Source of the DNA: Candidatus Delongbacteria bacterium
GTDB lineage: Bacteria > CAIWAD01
Assembly: GCA_020634015.1 (NCBI GenBank)
Contig: JACKCN010000001.1
Span: forward strand, 665,001-729,000
Direction of reading: 5' to 3'
DNA: 64,000 nucleotides
Position 1 is the stretch's first letter. Every line of letters starts with the position of its first letter. Below the pieces are notes generated by a model. The model worked only from the letters and a program-made list of their open reading frames with translations. It was not told the DNA's origin and did not search any database. A program made the translations under genes and the position numbers. Shown here piece by piece: positions 62,128 through 64,000 of this stretch.

Positions 62128-63083
62128 TGGGCGGTCCCTCCCTGACGCTCGTCCGCGCCGGTCAGCTCGCGGAACACATCCTCAAGGCTGGTCTGCACGC
62201 GGCTCAGTTCCAGCAGGGTCCAGTCCTCGGCCACGGCCATGCGGTACAGGCGCTCGCGCAGGTCCTCGCCGGCCTCGCCATGGATCTCAAGCCGCAGGCT
62301 GTCGCCCCCGGGGGGGCTGTGATCGGTGATCTCGCGTATCGGCAACGCCTCCTTCAGGCGTCGTGCCACACCGTCCCCGCCGCCGCGGATCTCGAAGAGG
62401 TGACTGCCCGCGCCGGTCAGTCGGGTGCGCAGCTCGCCCGGGGTGCCGTCGGCGATGATCCGACCACGGTTGATGATCATCATCCGGCTGCAGGTGGCTT
62501 CCACCTCCTGCATGATGTGCGTGGAGAGGATCACGGTCTTTTCCCGGCCCAGCTCGCGGATCAGGTTGCGGATCTCGACGATCTGGTTGGGATCCAGACC
62601 CGTGGTGGGCTCGTCCAGAATCAGCACTTCCGGTTCGTGGATGATCGCCTGGGCCAACCCCACGCGCTGCCGGTAGCCCTTGGAGAGCTGACCGATGAAG
62701 CGATGGCGGTACTCGGTGAGTCCGCAGCGCTGGATCGTGCGGTCGATGGCCGCCGGAATCGCCCCGGCGGGCAAGCCGTGCAGCCGACCGCAGAAGGCCA
62801 GATAATCGGTCACTCCCATGTCCAGGTACAGCGGATTGTTCTCGGGCAGGTAGCCCACCTTGCGGCGCACGGCCAGTGGATCCTCGGTGACATCCAGACC
62901 ATCGACCGTGACACGGCCCGAGGTGGGCGGCATGTAACAGGTGATGATCTTCATGGCCGTGGTCTTGCCCGCGCCGTTGGGCCCAAGCAAACCCAGGATC
63001 TGCCCGGTCTCGACCGTCATGCTGACGTCGTCGAGGGCACGGACCGTGCCGTAGGATTTGTTGATATGATCGAAGTGAATCAT
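62124..63083 (-). CDS. ABC transporter ATPase, GldA/CcmA-like
   Basis: A 319-residue ATPase. Walker A is G-P-N-G-A-G-K-T-T, the signature L-S-K-G-Y-R-Q-R, Walker B V-L-I-L-D-E-P, the D-loop G-L-D-P and the switch histidine in L-S-T-H. The C-terminal 90 residues are the extra domain of the CcmA/GldA group. The ATG at 63083 is used; the frame runs far upstream without features. First gene of the leftward transporter operon. Confidence 0.94.
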   Translation of the reverse strand: MIHFDHINKSYGTVRALDDVSMTVETGQILGLLGPNGAGKTTAMKIITCYMPPTSGRVTVDGLDVTEDPLAVRRKVGYLPENNPLYLDMGVTDYLAFCGRLHGLPAGAIPAAIDRTIQRCGLTEYRHRFIGQLSKGYRQRVGLAQAIIHEPEVLILDEPTTGLDPNQIVEIRNLIRELGREKTVILSTHIMQEVEATCSRMMIINRGRIIADGTPGELRTRLTGAGSHLFEIRGGGDGVARRLKEALPIREITDHSPPGGDSLRLEIHGEAGEDLRERLYRMAVAEDWTLLELSRVQTSLEDVFRELTGADERQGGTAQ

Positions 63084-63388
63084 ACCCGATGGTGCCTCTT
63101 GTTTGACAATGTGACTGGAACCGGGAGCGGCTGCCCGCCCCCAACAAAAAAGCATGCCGCCTCGACCTGCGCCGAAACGGGACACTCTGAACGCGAAAGG
63201 GAAATCCTGATGGGGCCGACGAGCCCGGGACCGCGGGCGACGGTTGCCCGCGGAAGCGATCCCGCCGGACCGGTGCGGCAGCACGCGGCAGCGTCAGGAC
63301 AAGGCGCTGAAACCCGTCGCGGCGGTCCGGGTTCCCGAGGCGTGTGAATTTGTTGTTCGAGATTCTGGTGCGCAAGTCGGGCGAAAGC
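63084..63388. other. Intergenic region, 305 bp, with hairpin
   Basis: It holds a perfect 8-bp hairpin CCGCGGGC / GCCCGCGG (63231-63253, 7-base loop), probably the end of the kinase transcript, though no T-run follows. No gene, RNA or clear promoter recognised. Confidence 0.4.
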
Positions 63389-64000
63389 TCACTGCCCGGC
63401 GGGGCGCCCGCGCAGCCAGCGTTTGAGCCGCCGCAGGCCATGCACCCAGGCGTCGCGCGCCAGTGCCAGTCGCCACCAGACGGAGTGGGTGCCGGGCAGC
63501 AGTGCTTCCAGACGTGGTTCGCAGTTGCGCAGCAGCACAAAATCATAGGCTGCCGCCAGGGCAGGCCATGGTGAGCGATGGGGCGCGCAATCCAGGGCGA
63601 TCACCTGCCCCTGGTGCTGGATCCAGTTGGCCAGATGGGGGTCGCCGTGGGCCAGCCCGGCCGCATGCAGTCGGCCCAGCAGGCGAATCACCTCGGGCCA
63701 ATGGCGCTCATCCACCGGGTCCCCCTGGGCATATTCATAGAGCCAGCCACTTTCCACCACACAGCCCCATGCGCGTCGCTCCCATTGCATCACGGGACGC
63801 GGAGCGGGAATGCCCAGGCCCTGCAGGCGCAGCGCGCGACGGAAGGCGCGCCGGGACTCGCCCTCGCGCCAAAGAGTGGTCAATCGGTTCCAGAACCGTC
63901 CGTCCTGCCAGCGCGGAATCTTGAGCACCAGACCCGCGGCCGATTCCGCCATGCCGGGCAGATTGTCCAGCCGGATCACACGACTGCGTTTGTCGTCCCG
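63389..64000 (-). CDS. WaaP/Kdo-kinase-like LPS kinase, 5' end cut by window edge
   Basis: At least 203 residues of a small protein-kinase-like fold. The catalytic loop is L-A-H-G-D-P-H-L-A-N-W, followed by the metal-binding I-A-L-D-C segment; upstream are a V-L-K-I-P possible lysine strand and G-I-P-A-P-R-P-V. This fits the RIO/WaaP-like kinases that phosphorylate heptose or Kdo of the LPS core, consistent with hldD in this window. The frame stays open to base 64000; a GTG at 63979 could be the start, but the full gene probably begins outside. Confidence 0.75.
   Translation of the reverse strand, partial: RDDKRSRVIRLDNLPGMAESAAGLVLKIPRWQDGRFWNRLTTLWREGESRRAFRRALRLQGLGIPAPRPVMQWERRAWGCVVESGWLYEYAQGDPVDERHWPEVIRLLGRLHAAGLAHGDPHLANWIQHQGQVIALDCAPHRSPWPALAAAYDFVLLRNCEPRLEALLPGTHSVWWRLALARDAWVHGLRRLKRWLRGRPAGQ

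Noticed and set aside
1..64000. tRNA, rRNA, insertion sequence or prophage genes
   Set aside because: No transposase, integrase, terminal repeats or tRNA-like cloverleaf was recognised in the gaps; a tRNA scan program would be needed to exclude tRNAs fully.

Overview
The window is GC-rich, gene-dense chromosomal DNA from a Gram-negative bacterium, most likely an uncultivated lineage of the FCB superphylum (relatives of Bacteroidota, Fibrobacterota and candidate phyla). The evidence is three exported proteins with a C-terminal FlgD-like / type IX secretion sorting module (conserved PNPFNP or FPNPANPG start and an S-G-V-Y near the end), a Gld-like ABC transporter set, a dihydroorotase with the Bacteroidota-type D-S-Q-V-H-F-R-E-P-G metal loop, and lipopolysaccharide genes (hldD and a WaaP-like kinase). 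The lexA operator is nevertheless of the GAAC-N4-GTTC type usually associated with Gram-positive bacteria. The phylum cannot be fixed from the sequence alone. No rRNA, tRNA, insertion sequence, prophage or CRISPR array was recognised.

Layout. 0-3.4 kb: lexA with its SOS box, a DUF4287/DUF5655 protein, and a lemA-TPM-TPM membrane cluster. 3.4-4.1 kb: an exported YHS/TRASH-like protein with an in-frame TGA at a conserved cysteine position, followed by a hairpin that fits the bacterial SECIS rules; this is a strong selenoprotein candidate. 4.4-8.7 kb: TRIC-type channel, amidase, acetyltransferase, esterase, DinB. 8.8-13.4 kb: VirJ-like hydrolase, then an overlapping fumC / double SagB-type nitroreductase / methyltransferase run. 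13.4-17.2 kb: acetyltransferase, ppx, ppk1 (polyphosphate metabolism). 17.3-20.9 kb: a compact NADH-linked [FeFe] hydrogenase, hydC-hydB-hydA, behind a Rex-like palindrome.

21.2-28.3 kb: a leftward run of tetR, DUF5671 protein, pseudopilin-like protein, a TPR/HTH regulator and a 1236-residue exported repeat protein whose start overlaps the end of the regulator gene. 28.4-35.3 kb: two small exported proteins of unknown role, a long hairpin, and a pair of large membrane proteins with amidotransferase-fold soluble domains. 35.3-41.1 kb is the most unusual part: a strong sigma70-type promoter with a 16-bp palindrome drives a 1482-residue exported protein made of exactly 130 tandem decapeptides, almost all with one cysteine, arranged in a 57-unit super-period. 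A terminator follows, and then an apparently non-coding 36-bp tandem array of 18.6 units whose variation avoids its hairpin arms.

41.2-46.4 kb: an RDD membrane protein and the hldD / aminotransferase / serA / DUF1015 operon (heptose precursor and serine metabolism). 46.8-51.9 kb: an exported M1 aminopeptidase translationally coupled to an exported beta-propeller-like protein. 52-52.6 kb: a HigBA-like toxin-antitoxin locus whose toxin reading frame is shifted by one base. 52.7-57.6 kb: HAD phosphatase, pgsA, an aspartase fused to a cyclic-nucleotide-binding domain, and pyrC. 57.8-63.1 kb: glyoxalase-fold protein, AAC(6')-like acetyltransferase, and a DUF4340 / GldG-like / permease / ATPase transporter. 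The right edge cuts a WaaP-like kinase gene.
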